A stretch of 64,000 nucleotides of DNA from Hordeum vulgare subsp. vulgare (taxonomy: Eukaryota > Streptophyta > Magnoliopsida > Poales > Poaceae), in the NCBI RefSeq assembly GCF_904849725.1, contig NC_058524.1, forward strand, positions 548,579,763 through 548,643,762, in the 5' to 3' direction. This document shows positions 10,578 through 22,684 of the stretch, one piece after another. A program made the translations under genes and the position numbers. The notes under the pieces were generated by a model. That model searched no databases, was not told the origin of the DNA, and worked only from the letters and a program-made list of their open reading frames with translations. Every line of letters starts with the position of its first letter. The stretch's first letter is position 1.

Positions 10578-11283
10578 ATGACTGAAAACACCAAACTTTG
10601 TGACTTCTCGAATACTAATAATAATGATTTTATTAGTACTCCGATTGCTCCCGCCTCTAGTGCGGAATCATACAAAATCAATGCTGCTTTGCTGAATCTT
10701 GTTATGAAAGAGCAATTCTCCGACCTTCCTAGTGAAGATGCCGCATCCCATCTTAATACCTTCATTGAGCTTTGCGATCTGCAAAAGAAGAAAGATGTGG
10801 ATAATGATGTGATTAAATTGAAGCTTTTTCCTTTCTCGTTGCGAGATCGAGCATAAACTTGGTTTTCTCTTTGCCCAAAAATAGTATTGATTCTTGGAAT
10901 AAGTGCAAAGATGCTTACATATCCAAGTATTTTCCGTCGGCTAAGATTATCTCTCTCCATAATGATATCATGAATTTTAACCAAATTGATCATGAACATG
11001 TTGCACAATCTTGGGAGAGGATGAAATTGATGATTAGAAATTGTCCCGCTCATGGCTTGAGTCTTTGGATGATTATACAAATCTTCTACGCTGGCTTGAA
11101 TTTCGCTTCTAGAAACATCATGGACTCCGCCTCCGGTGGAACATTCATGGAAATCACGTTAGGAGAAGCCACAAAACTCCTAGATAATATCATGACGAAC
11201 TACTCTCAGTGGCACACTGAAAGGTCACCTACTAGTAAGAAGGTACACGCTATAGAAGAAATTAACTCGTTGAGTGCTAAGAT
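10578..11283 (+). pseudogene. G2 gag, N-terminal part, broken
   Basis: Start ATG at 10578 (MTENTKLCDF). It resembles Triticeae Gypsy gag: the ...LKLFPFSLRDRA-x-TWF and SWxxCKDAYISKYFPSAKI segments are the retrotransposon-gag core, followed by SWERMKLMIRNCPAHG. Two lesions are seen: TAA at 10854-10856 in place of the residue between RA and TW, and a one-base loss near 10870 that shifts the frame. The frame then runs to GATKLLDNIMTN...KVHAIEEINSLSAKM, where the MADS sequence begins. The product would be the structural coat protein of the virus-like particle. Confidence 0.8.
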
Positions 11284-11882
11284 GGTTCAAGAAGACGGTG
11301 AATCACGAAGACTTTCTCAGCCAACACTTTAGCAAGCTCCTGGCCAAGGGAGACAAATTCCATGGGGTCTGCCAAGACAACGAGACCAGAATCCTCCTAC
11401 ACAAGGCCAGCTCGAAAGCAACCTCACGAGCCTCGATGGCCTCAACGTCAAGGATCTCACGAATGTTGGCCTAAAGCTAGAGGTTATTCTCCAAAGCACG
11501 GGGGAAAGCATCACAAAAATTAGTGGCCAACCTCCGGTCTTCCAGCCTGAGGAGCCATACGTCACCAACAACATGGACATGGGGCCTCCGTCAATGTATC
11601 ACGCACCACCACCAACTCCATACGTCACCAACTACATGCACATGTAGTCACCATCGACTTATCAGGCACCACCATTGGCGCCATACATCAATCACAACAT
11701 GGACATGGAGTCTTCAGCGATGTATCAGGTGCCATCGCCAATTCCTTACGTCACTACTGGCATGGACATGGGGCCTCTGACAATGTTTGAGGCCCGGCCG
11801 CAGCAACAAGAGGATTCACTTGACATGATGAGGTATGGAGGAGACCTCGATGCCCTGGTCTATAGTGGATACAAGTCTAATG
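11283..11882 (+). pseudogene. Captured M-gamma MADS-box fragment inside G2 gag
   Basis: Bases 11385-11882 match window bases 1-499 with about eight substitutions and one lost base (the T at position 26 of the left copy). Another 100 bp upstream encode WFKKTVNHEDFLSQHFSKLL, the preceding MADS-protein segment that lies outside the window in the left copy. The lost base shifts the frame and TAG at 11645-11647 (GAG in the left copy) is an in-frame stop, so it cannot encode the original protein. At the right junction the MADS frame (YKSN) runs in phase into gag (AQGLFLATP). Gag sequence on both sides shows the fragment replaced or interrupted gag. Confidence 0.85.
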
Positions 11883-12110
11883 CCCAAGGCCTTTTCCTAG
11901 CAACCCCTCTAATAACTTTCGCAACTCCTACAACAATACTCATGGAAATTACAATAGATTACCCTCTGATATAGAGAGTAATATCAAATAATTTATCAAC
12001 TCACAAAGGATTTTCAATGCGTCCATAGAGGAAAAACTACTCAAAATTGACGATTAGGCTAGGAGCGTTGATAGAATGTCTAGTGACATTGATGCTTCGA
12101 AAGTTAGATG
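11883..12110 (+). pseudogene. G2 gag, middle part
   Basis: AQGLFLATPLITFATPT followed by sequence collinear with the gag linker region, ending with TSD AGATG (12106-12110). Copia C2 interrupts it; gag resumes at 20869. Several stops show decay. Confidence 0.6.
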
Positions 12111-14045
12111 TGTTGGAAATATGCCCTAGAGGCAATAATAAATTAGTTATTATTATTTTTCTTAGTTCACGATAATCGTTTATTATCGAAACACAATACT
12201 TGTGTGGATACATAGACAAAACACTGTCCCTAGTAAGCCTCTAGTTGACTAGCTCGTTGATCAAAGATGGTCAAGGTTTCCTGGCCATAGGGAAGTGTTG
12301 TCACTTGATAACGGGATCACATCATTAGGAGAATCATGTGATGGACTAGACCCAAACTAATAGACATAGCATGTTGATCGTGTCATTTTGTTGCTACTGT
12401 TTTCTGCGTGTCAAGTATTTGTTCCTATGACCATGAGATCATATAACTCACGGACACCGGAGGAATGCTTTGTGTGTATCAAACGTCGCAACGTAACTGG
12501 GTGACTATAAAGATGCTCTACAGGTATCTCCAAAAGTGTTTGTTGAGTTAGTATGGATCGAGACTCGGATTAGTCACTCCGTGTGACGGAGAGGTATCTC
12601 GGGGCCCACTCGGTAATACAACATCACACAAAAGCCTTGCAAGCAATGTGACTTAGTGTAAGTTGCAGGATCTTGTATTACGGAACGAGTAAAGAGACTT
12701 GCCGATAAACGAGATTGAAATAGGTATACGGATACTGACGATCGAATCTCGGGCAAGTAACATACCGAAGGACAAAGGGAATGACATATGGGATTATATG
12801 AATCCTTGGCACTGAGGTTCAAACGATTAGATCTTCGTAGAATATGTAGGATCCAATATGGGCATCCAGGTCCCGCTATTGGATATTGACCGAGGAGTCT
12901 CTCGGGTCATGTCTACATAGTTCTCGAACCCGTAGGGTCTGCACACTTAAGGTTCGACGTTGTTTTATGCGTATTTGAGTTATATGGTTGGTTACCGAAT
13001 GTTGTTCGGAGTCCCGGATGAGATCACGGACGTCACGAGGGTTTCCAGAATAGTCCGGAAACGAAGATTGATATATAGGATGACCTCATTTGATTACCGG
13101 AAGGTTTTCGGAGTTACCGGGAATGTACCGGGAATGACGAATGGGTTCCGGGAGTTAACCGGGGGGGCAACCCACCCCGGGGAAGCCCATAGGCCTTGAG
13201 GGTGGCACACCAGCCCTTAGTGGGCTGGTGGGACAGCCCAAAAGGGCTCTATGCGCCAAGGAGAGAAAATCAAGAGAGAAAAGGAAAAAAAAAGGAGGAG
13301 GTGGGAAGGAAGGGGGACTCCCTCCCACCAAACCAAGTCCAAACTCGGTTTGGGGGGGGGGGGGGGGCGAGTCCTCCCCCCTTGGACTCGGCCGACCCCC
13401 TTGGGGCTCCTTGAGCCCCAAGGCAAGGTCCCCTCCCTCCCACCTATATATACGGAGGTATTGGGGCTGATTTGAGACGACTTTCCCACGGCAGCCCGAC
13501 CACATACCTCCACGGTTTTTCCTCTAGATCGCGTTTCTGCGAAGCTCGGGCGGAGCCCTGCTGAGACAAGGTCATCACCAACCTCCGGAGCGCTGTCACG
13601 CTGCCGGAGAACTCTTCTACCTCTCCGTCTCTCTTGCTGGATCAAGAAGGCCGAGATCATCGTCGAGCTGTACGTGTGCTGAACGCGGAGGTGCCGTCCG
13701 TTCGGTACTAGATCGTGGGACTGATCGCGGGATTGTTCGCGGGGTGGATCGAGGGACGTGAGGACGTTCCACTACATCAACAGTGTTCACTAACGCTTCT
13801 GTTGTACGATCTACAAGGGTACGTAGATCACTCATCCCCTCTCGTAGATGGACATCACCATGATAGGTCTTCGTGCGCGTAGGAAATTTTTTGTTTCCCA
13901 TGCGCTATTTCCGCTTTTTCTAACAAAAAGTTCGAGTAGTTCAGTGAAAAAACGGTCAAGCTTTCTTCCATCCTTCCTAGCTCCTCGAGCTTGCACCCGC
14001 TCGACGCCTTTTTCATTGTTCGTTCTGAGGCGACGTTCCCCAACA
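12111..14045 (+). repeat. C2 5' LTR
   Basis: 1935 bp, longer than its partner because of a 128-bp insertion at 13905-14032; it also lacks about 24 bp near 12187 present in the 3' LTR. TATA box CTATATATAC at 13444-13453. A G run at about 13350-13367 is of uncertain length. Confidence 0.9.
13905..14032 (+). other. 128-bp insertion unique to the C2 5' LTR
   Basis: Placed between CCCATGCG and ACGTTCCCC, which are joined directly in the other Angela LTRs. GCG stands at both borders, as would a 3-bp target duplication or a repair microhomology. The insert (CTATTTCCGC...TTCTGAGGCG) shows no terminal inverted repeat and matches nothing else I recognise in the window. Confidence 0.75.
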
Positions 14046-14046
14046 G

Positions 14047-14059
14047 TGGCATCATGAGC
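14047..14059 (+). other. C2 primer-binding site
   Basis: TGGCATCATGAGC, a decayed initiator tRNA-Met PBS, with the same decay as in C1. Confidence 0.7.
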
Positions 14060-15539
14060 TAGGTTCATGCGTAGATGTCTTCTCGAGTAGAACACAAAAG
14101 TTTTTGTGGGCGGTGATGTGTGTTTTGCTGCCCTCCTTAGTCTTTTCTTGATTCCGCGGTATTGTTGGATTGAAGCGGCTTGGACCGACATTACTCGTAC
14201 GCTTACGAGAGACTGTTTTCATCGTTACGAGTAACTCCGTTGCTCAAAGATGACTGGCAAGTGTCGGTTTCTCCAACTTTAGTTGAATCGGATTTGACCG
14301 AGGAGGTCCTTGGATGTGGTTAAATAGCAACCCATATATCTCCGTTGTGGTGTTTGCGTAAGTAAGATGCGATCCTACTAGATACCCATGGTCACCACGT
14401 AAAACATGCAACAACAAAATTAGAGGACGTCTAACTTGTTTTTGCAGGGTATGCTTGTGATGTGATATGGCCAACGATGTGATGTGATATATTGGATGTA
14501 TGAGATGATCATGTTGTAATAGTTAATATCGACTTGCACGTCGATGGTACGGCAACCGGCAGGAGCCATAGGGTTGTCTTTATAACTAACGTTGTGCTTG
14601 CAGATGCGTTTACTATTTTGCTAGGACGTAGCTTTAGTAGTAATAGCATGAGTAGCACGACAACCCCGATGGCGACACGTTGATGGAGATCATGATGATG
14701 GAGATCATGGTGTGACGCCGGTGACAAGAAGATCCTGCCGGTGCTTTGGTGATGGAGATCAAAAAGCACATGATGATGGCCATATCATGTCACTTATGAA
14801 TTGCATGTGATGTTAATCCTTTTATGCACCTTTTTTTGCTTAGAACGACGGTAGCATTATGAGGTGATCTCTCACTAAAATTTCAAGATGAAATTGTGTT
14901 CTCCCCGACTGTGCACCGTTGCTACAGTTCATCGTTTCGAGACACCACGTGATGATCGGGTGTGATAGACTCAACGTTCACATACAACGGGTGCAAAACA
15001 GTTGCGCACGCGGAACACTCGGGTTAAGCTTGACGAGCCTAGCATGTGCAGACATGGCCTCGGAACACATGAGACCGAAAGGTCGAGCATGAATCGTATA
15101 GTTGATATGATTAGCATAGAGATGCTTACCACTGAAACTATTCTCGACTCACGTGATGATCGGACTTGAGATAGTGGATTTGGATCATGTACCACTCAAA
15201 TGACTAGAGAGATGTACTTTTTGAGTGGGAGTTCTTAAGTAATATGATTAATTGAACTAATTATCATGAACATAGTCTAATGGTTTTTGCGAATTACGAT
15301 GTAGCTTGTGCTATAGCTCTACTGTTATTTATATGTTCCTAGAGAAAATTTAGTTGAAAGTTGATAGTAGCAAACTTTGCAGACTAAGTCTGTAAAACCG
15401 AGGATTGTCCTCGTTGCTGCAAAAAAGGCTTATGTCCTTAATGCACCACTCGGTGTGCTGCACCTCGAGCGTTGTCTGTGGATGCTGTGAACATCCGACA
15501 TACACGTTTCTGATGACTACACGATAGTTCAGTGCAAAA
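14060..15539 (+). mobile_element. C2 internal leader
   Basis: Long untranslated leader typical of the BARE/Angela group, collinear with C3 50298-51740. No coding similarity. Confidence 0.7.
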
Positions 15540-18500
15540 TACTTAATGGCTTAGAAGCAAGGCGCCGAAAACGTTTTAAAATGTCACGGAACATAAGTGA
15601 TGTTCTAAAGAGATGAAATTGTGATTTCATGCTTGTGCCCTTGTTAAGAGGTACGAGACCTCCGACAAGATTCTTTGTCCACAAAGTAAAGGAGAAAAGC
15701 TCAATCGTTGAGCGTGTGCTCAGATTGTGTGAGTACGACAATCACTTGAATCAAGTGGGAGTTAATCTTCCAGATGAGATAGTGATGGTTCTCCAAAGTC
15801 ACTGCCACCAAGCTGTGAGAGCTTCGTGATGAACTATAACATATCAAGGATAGATACAATGATCCTTGAGCGATCCGCGATGTTTGACACTGCGAAAGTA
15901 GAAATCAAGAAGGAGCATCAATAGTTGATGGTTAGTAAAACCACTAAGTTTCGAGAAAGGCGAGGTCTAGAAAGGATACTTCGTGAAACGGCAAAACAGT
16001 TGCTGCGCTAATGAAGAGACCCAAGATTAAACCCAAACCCGAGACTAAGTGCTTCTGTAATGAGGGGAACAGTCACTGAGGCGGAGCAACTCTAGATACT
16101 TGGTAGATAAGTGGGCTGGCAAAAGTCGAGAGAGAAGTATATTTGATATACATGATGTTGATTTGTACTTTACTATTGCTCCTAGTAGCACGAGGGTATT
16201 AGATACCGGTTCGGTTGCTAAGTGATTAGTGACACGAAATGAAAGCTACGGCATAAACGGAGACTAGTTAAAGGCGAGGTGACGATACGTGTTGGAAGTG
16301 TTTCCAAGGTTGATATGATCAAACGTCGCACGCTCCCTCTACCATCGGGATTGGTGTTAAACCTAAATAATTGTTATTTGGTGCCTGCGTTAAGCATGAA
16401 CATGATTGGATCGTGTTTATTGCAATACGATTATTCATTTAAAGAGAATAATGGTTACTCTATTTTCTTGAATAAATCACCTTCAATGGTTTATTGAATC
16501 TCGATCGTAGTGTTACACATGTTCATAATATTGGTGCCAAAAGATACGAGTTAATGATGATAGTACCACTTACTTGTGGCACTGCCTCTTGAGTCATGTT
16601 AGTATAAATTGCATGAAGAGGCTCCATGCTGATGGATCTTTGTACTCACCTGATTTCGAATCACTAGTGACATGCAAATCATACCACATGAGCAAGGCCT
16701 TGTTTTCATTGAGATGAAATAAGATAGTAACTTGTTGGAAGTGATACATTTTGATGTATGCAGTCCAACGGGTGCTGAGGCATGCAGTGGATATCATTAT
16801 GTTCTTACTTCACTGACGATTTGAGTAGATACAGGAGTATTTACTTAATGAATCACAAATCTGAAATGTTGAAAAGTTCAAATCCGTTTCAGAGTGAAGT
16901 TCGTCGTAACAAGAGGATAAACTGTCTACGATATGATCATAGAAATGAATATCTGAGTTACGAGTTTTGGTACGCAGTTAAGACAATGTGGAAATTGTTT
17001 CGCAGTTCATGCCACCTAGAACATCATAGTGTGATGATGTGTCTGAACGTCATAGCCACACACTATTTGGTATGGTGCTTGCTATGATGTCTCTTATCGA
17101 AATACCACTATCGTTTATGGGTTAAGCATTAGAGACAACCACATTCACTTTAAATAGGGCACCGCGTATTTCCGTTGAGATGATACAGTATAGATTGAGG
17201 TTTAGAGAAATCTAAACTGTCGTTTCTTGAAAGTTTGGGGCTTCGACACTTATGTGAAAAAGTTTCAGTCTGATAAGCTCGAACCAAAGCGGATAAATGC
17301 ATCTTCATAGGATATCCAAAACAGTTGGGTACATCTCCTATCTCAGATCCGAAAGCAAAGTGTTTGTTTCTATAAACGGATCATTTCTCGAGGAAAGGTT
17401 TCTCTCGAAACAATTGAGTGGGAGGGTAGTAGAACTTGATGAGGTTATTGAACCATCACTTCAACCAGTGTGTAGCAAGGCGCAGGAAATTGTTCCTGTG
17501 GCGCCTACACCAATTGAAGTGAAAGCTGATGATGGTGATCATCGAGCATCGGATCAAGTTACTACAAGCCTCGTAGGTTGACAAGGTCGCGTGCTACTAC
17601 AGAGTGGTACAGTAACCCTGTCTTCGAGGTCATGTTGTTGAGCAACAGTGAACCTACGAGTTATGGAGAAAGCAATGGTGGGCCCGGATTCCGACAAATG
17701 GCTGGAGGCCATGAAATCCGAGAGAGGATCCATGTATGAAAACAAAGTGTAGACTTTGGAAGAACTACTTGATGTTCATAGGACTATTGAGTAAAGATGA
17801 ATCTTTAAAAGGAAGACAGACGATGATGGTGATAAGTCACTATTAAGAAAAGCTCGACTTGTCGCAAAGATGTTTCCGACAAGATCAAACAGTTGACTAT
17901 GATGAGACTTTCTCACTCGTAGCGATGTTGAATGTCTGTTAGAATTATGTTAGTAGTTGCTGCATTATTTTTGAAATACTGCATGTAGGATGTCAAAACA
18001 TTGTTTTCTCGACGGTTTCCTTGAGAAAACATTGTATGTGATACAACCAAAAGGTTTTGTCGATCCTAAAGATACTAGCAAGTATGCAAGCTCCAGTGAT
18101 CCTTCAATGGACTGGTGTAAGCATCTCGGAGTTGGAATATACACTTTGATGAGATGATCAAAGATTTTGGGTTTGTACAAGGTTTATGAGAAACTTGTAT
18201 TTCCAAAGAAGTGAGTGGGAGCACTATATAATTTCTGATAAGTATATGTGGTTGACATATTGTGGATCAGAAGTAATGTAGAATTTCTGTAAAGCATACA
18301 AGGTTGTTTGAAAGGAGTTTTTCAAAGGAATACCTAGATTGCGCTACTTGAACGTTGAGCATCAAAGATCTATGGAGATAGATCGTAAGCGCTTAATAGA
18401 AGTTTCAACAAGATGCATGCCTTGACAAGTTTTTGAAGGAGTTCAAAATAGATTAGTAAAGAAGGAGTTCTTGGTTGCGTTGTAAGGTGTGAATTTGAGT

Positions 18501-19000
18501 AAGACTCAAAATCCGACCACGGCAGAATAAAGAGAATAGACGAAGGTCGTCTTCTATGCCTTAGCCGTAGAATCTAAAGTATGCCATGCTGTGTACCGCA
18601 CCTGATGTGTGCCTTGACTCAAAGTCTGTTGAGAGGTACAGAGAGTGATCCATGATTGAATCACTAGCAGCGGTCAAAATTTATCCTTAGTAACAAATGG
18701 ACTAAGGAATTTTTCTCGATTATGGAGGTGGTTAAAGAGTTCGTCGTAAAGGGTTACATCGATGCAAGCTTTGACACTAATCCGAATAACTATGAGTAGT
18801 GAAACAGATTCATATAGTAGATATTTGGAGCATTTCCGAATAGCACGTAGTAGCAGCATCTATAAGATGACATAAAGATTTGTAAAGAACGCACGGATCT
18901 GAAAGTTTTAGAACCGTTGACTAAAACCTCTCTCACGAGCAAGACGTGATCAGACCCCATAACTATATAGGTGTTGGATTCGTTGGAATCACATGGTGAT
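15540..19000 (+). pseudogene. C2 gag-pol remnant
   Basis: Collinear but broken Copia polyprotein. Gag is seen at 15629-15829 (KSSIVERVLRLCEY, then LPDEIVMVLQS) and the CCHC knuckle at about 16040-16085, whose Trp codon region is damaged. Pre-integrase follows at 16340-16450 (LNLNNCYLVPALSMN), integrase at about 16780-17090, the linker at 17400-17570, RT at about 17690-18290 and RNase H at 18700-19000. At the RT active site (about 18240-18260) the first Asp codon of YVDD reads GTT (Val). Stops and frameshifts occur throughout and many sit at the same places in C3. It cannot encode enzymes. Confidence 0.85.
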
Positions 19001-19037
19001 GTGAACTAGATTATTGACTCTAGTGCAAGTGGGAGAC

Positions 19038-20863
19038 TGTTGGAAATATACCCTAGAGGCAATAATAAAATAGTTATTATTATATTTATTAGTTCATGAT
19101 AATCGTTTATTATCCATGCTATAATTGTATTGATTGGAAACACAATACTTGTGTGGATACATAGACAAAACACTATCCCTAGTAAGCCTCTAGTTGACTA
19201 GCTCGTTGATCAAAGATGGTCAAGGTTTCCTGGCCATAGGCAAGTGTTGTCACTTGATAACGGGATCACATCATTAGGAGAATCATGTGATGGACTAGAC
19301 CCAAACTAATAGACGTAGCATGTTGATCGTGTCATTTTGTTGCTAAGGTTTTCTGCGTGTCAAGTATTTGTTCCTATGACCATGAGATCATATAACTCAC
19401 GGACACCGGAGGAATGCTTTGTGTGTATCAAACGTCGCAACGTAACTGGGTGACTATAAAGATGCTCTACAGCTATCTCCAAAAGTGTTCGTTGAGTTAG
19501 TATGGATCGAGACTGGGATTTGTCACTTCGTGTGACGGAGAGGAATCTCGGGGCCCACTCGGTAATACAACATCACACACAAGCCTTGCAAGCAATGTGA
19601 CTTAGTGTAAGTTGCAGGATCTTGTATTACGGAACGAGTAAAGAGACTTGCCGGTAAACGAGATTGAAATAGGTATACGGATACTGACGATCGAATCTCG
19701 GGCAAGTAACATACCGAAGGACAAAGGGAATGGCATACGGAATTATATAAATCCTTGGCACTGAGGTTCAAACGATAAGATCTTCGTAGAATATGTAGGA
19801 TCCAATATGGGCATCCAGGTCCCGCTATTGGATATTGACCGAGGAGTCTCTCGGGTCATGTCTACATAGTTCTCGAACCCGTAGGGTCTGCACACTTAAG
19901 GTTCGACGTTGTTTTATGCGTATTTGAGTTATATGGTTGGTTACCGAATGTTGTTCGGAGTCCCGGATGAGATCACGGACGTCACGAGGGTTTCCGGAAT
20001 AGTCCGGAAACAAATATTGATATATAGGATGATCTCATTTGATTACCGGAAGGTTTTCGGAGTTACCGGGAATGTACCGGGAATGACGAATGGGTTCCGG
20101 GAGTTCACCGGGGGGGGGCAACCCACCCCGGGGAAGCCCATAGGCCTTGAGGGTGGCACACCAGCCCTTAGTGGGCTGGTGGGACAGCCCAAAAGGGCTC
20201 TATGCGCCAAGGAGAGAAAATCAAGAGAGAAAAGGAAAAAAAAAAGGAGGAGGTGGGAAGGAAGGGGGACTCCCTCCCACCAAACCAAGTCCAAACTCGG
20301 TTTGGGGGGGGGGGGAGTCCTCCCCCCTTGGACTCGGCCGACCCCCTTGGGGCTCCTTGAGCCCCAAGGCAAGGTCCCCTCCCTCCCACCTATATATACG
20401 GAGGTATTGGGGCTGATTTGAGACGACTTTCCCATGGCAGCCCGACCACATACCTCCACGGTTTTTCCTCTAGATCGCGTTTCTGCGGAGCTCGGGCGGA
20501 GCCCTGCTGAGACAAGGTCATCACCAACCTCCGGAGCGCCGTCACGCTGCCGGAGAACTCTTCTACCTCTCCGTCTCTCTTGCTGGATCAAGAAGGCCGA
20601 GATCATCGTCGAGCTGTACGTGTGCTGAACGCGGAGGTGTCGTCCGTTCGGTACTAGATCGTGGGACTGATCGCGTGATTGTTCGCGGGGCGGATCGAGG
20701 GACGTGAGGACGTTCCACTACATCAACCGCGTTCACTAACGCTTCTGCTGTACGATCTACAAGGGTACGTAGATCACTCATCCCCTCTCGTAGATGGACA
20801 TCACCTTGATAGGTCTTCGTGCGCGTAGGAATTTTTTTGTTTCCCATGCGACATTCCCCAACA
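19038..20863 (+). repeat. C2 3' LTR
   Basis: 1826 bp; about 98% like the 5' LTR by eye in sampled stretches, apart from the insertion and small deletion described for that LTR. Confidence 0.9.
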
Positions 20864-20868
20864 AGATG

Positions 20869-21765
20869 TGCTCCTCCCAAGATCAATATGGATGAAACTT
20901 TGAAAGCTATGCGTGTTTCCATGAGTGAGAGCAAAGAAAGAACTGCCCAAATTCGTGCTAGACATGAATGGATTAAAAGGGCGTGTTCTCGTGATAAGAA
21001 TCACGAAGATCCTAAGGTGCTTGGTGTGACTCCGATTGAATCTTGTTTTCTTGTGTCAAACCTAATGATGATGGGGCTGGATATGAATCCACCTTGGTTG
21101 AAAAACGCCCCAATGATTCAGAGTCCATCTATCTTGATGCTAAAAGCATTAAAAGTGGAGTAGAAGATATTAAAACCTTGAGTAGTAATGAAATTACTAC
21201 TTTGGATTTCAAGGAATTCAATTATGATAGTTGCTCCTTGATTGAATGCATTTCCTTGATGCAATCCATGCTAAAATCTCCACATGCTTATAGCCAAAAC
21301 AAGGCCTTTACCCATCATATCGTCGAAGCTATGATAAAATCTCTTGAAGAAAAACTTGAATTGGAAGTCTCTATCCCTAGAAAGCTTCATGATGAGTGGG
21401 AACCTACTATCAAAATCAAAATCAAAAACTATGAATGCAATGCTTTGTGTGATTTGAGTGCTAGTGTTTCCGCAATTCCAAAGTATTTATGTGATGTTTT
21501 GGGTTTTAAAGCGATTGAGGAGTGTTCTCTTAATTTGCATCTTGCGGATTCTACTGTCAAGAAACCCAAGGGAAGGATCAATGATGTTCTTATTATTGCA
21601 AATAGGAACTATGTACCCGTGGATTTCATTGTGCTTGACATTGATTGCAATCCTATATGCCCTATTATTCTTGGTAGACCTTTCCTAAGGACTATCGGTG
21701 CTATCATCGATATGAAGGAAGGAAATATTAGATTTCAATTTCCTTTAAAGAAGGACATGGAGTAA
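20869..21765 (+). pseudogene. G2 gag tail and aspartic protease
   Basis: The gag tail (INMDETLKAMRVSMSESKER) is followed by a frameshift near 21040. An open frame then runs from 21043 to TAA at 21763-21765. It contains a retropepsin-like fold: the active-site strand ALCDLSASVSAIPKYL, the middle PVDFIVLDID and the C-terminal flap CPIILGRPFLRTIGA. The usual active-site triplet D-x-G is D-L-S here, so the Gly after the catalytic Asp is replaced and activity is doubtful. No RT follows: the protease ends the coding region. Confidence 0.8.
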
Positions 21766-22440
21766 TTTCCTAGAAAGAAAATAAGATTGCCTTATGAATC
21801 CATGATGAGGGCTACTTATGGTTTGAGCACCAAAGACGACGATATGTGATTTTATCGCTTTATGCCTAGCTAAGGGCGTTAAACAATAGCGCTTGTTGGG
21901 AGGCAACCCAATGAATTTATCTTTTTCTTTATGTTTTGTTGCTTACATACCATCATAATTCTGTTGTGATTGTGTCTTTTGTGTTTGAGCCAAGCAAAAC
22001 CTTTATGACTAGTCTTGGTGATGGTTGTTTTTCATTTTTATTCAGAAAGAGATTTTGTGTTGATTCTTTTGTCAGCTGGTTGATATGCCTTTTGCCCACG
22101 CACTCGTAATTTTTCAGATTTTTTGAGGTAGTAGAAGTATACAAAGTATACAGATTGCTACAGGCTGGTCTGTTTTTGACATATTCTGTTTTTGTTGAGT
22201 TGGTTGCTTGTTTTGATGAAACTATGTATAGTATCGGGGGTACTAGCCATGGAAAAGTGAGAATACAGTAATATAATACCAATATAAATAGAAATAAAGA
22301 TTGCTACAGTACCTAAAGAGGTGGTAGTTTGTTTTCTTGTGCTAATGATATCACGAGTTTCTGTTTATGTTTTGTGTTGTGAAGTTTTCAAGTTTTGGGT
22401 GATGTTCTGATGGAAAAAGGGATAAAGAGTGGAAAGAGCT
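21766..22440 (+). mobile_element. G2 non-coding 3' region
   Basis: Untranslated sequence including GCGCTTGTTGGGAGGCAACC at about 21890, present in reverse in G3 near 32975. It stops at AAAGAGCT (22440) and joins directly to LTR sequence. G3 carries about 2 kb more at this point before its 3' LTR, which shows the extent of the deletion. Confidence 0.75.
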
Positions 22441-22684
22441 CAGCCTTACACTTTTACTTCGTTGCACTTTCCGCCTTCAGATCTCACTTTGCAATCAATC
22501 TTGAAGGGATTGACAACCCCTTTATAGCGTTGGGTGCAAGTTCTTTTGTGTTTGTGCAGGTACTCTGGACTTGACGAGATTCTCCTACTCGATTGATACC
22601 TTGGTTCTCAAACTGAGGGAAATACTTCAAGGGAAAAACCTACGCAAGCTCAAGAGACGACAGAAGATTTCTGTCGTCGTAGCA
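22441..22684 (+). repeat. G2 3' LTR, last 244 bp
   Basis: Matches the end of the G2 5' LTR from about 10074 (CAGCCTTACACTTTTACTT) to the GTAGCA end, followed by TSD GAATC. Confidence 0.85.

Larger units (their letters stand above)
12111..20863 (+). mobile_element. Angela-type Copia element C2, defective
   Basis: 5' LTR 12111-14045 and 3' LTR 19038-20863, both TGTTGGAAATAT...CCAACA. TSD AGATG is perfect (12106-12110 and 20864-20868). The internal region is 4992 bp with PBS at 14047 and polypurine tract GCAAGTGGGAGAC ending at 19037. The coding region is full of frameshifts and stops, many shared with C3. It is the deepest layer of the stack. Confidence 0.92.
9088..22684 (+). mobile_element. 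Gypsy element G2 (gag + protease only) with MADS fragment and Copia C2 inside
   Basis: 5' LTR 9088-10348; truncated 3' LTR 22441-22684. The 5-bp flanks are GAATC on both sides (9083-9087 and 22685-22689), a perfect TSD. The PBS is decayed tRNA-Asp type. The coding order is gag (10578-11283), captured MADS sequence (11283-11882), gag tail (11883-12110 and 20869 on), aspartic protease (to 21765). No RT or integrase is present. The LTR tips match G3, so both are one family. A deletion of about 3 kb joins the 3' UTR at 22440 directly to the last 244 bp of the 3' LTR. Confidence 0.85.

Noticed and set aside
10385..11080. 231-codon open frame on the minus strand
   Set aside because: It is the opposite strand of the G2 leader and gag; gag on the plus strand explains the sequence and the minus product has no recognisable motif.
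20043..20606. 187-codon minus frame in the C2 LTR (also 13217-13660)
   Set aside because: Lies in the GC-rich U3/R of a Copia LTR, Pro/Ser/Gly-rich by composition. The equivalent frames in other LTRs are broken.
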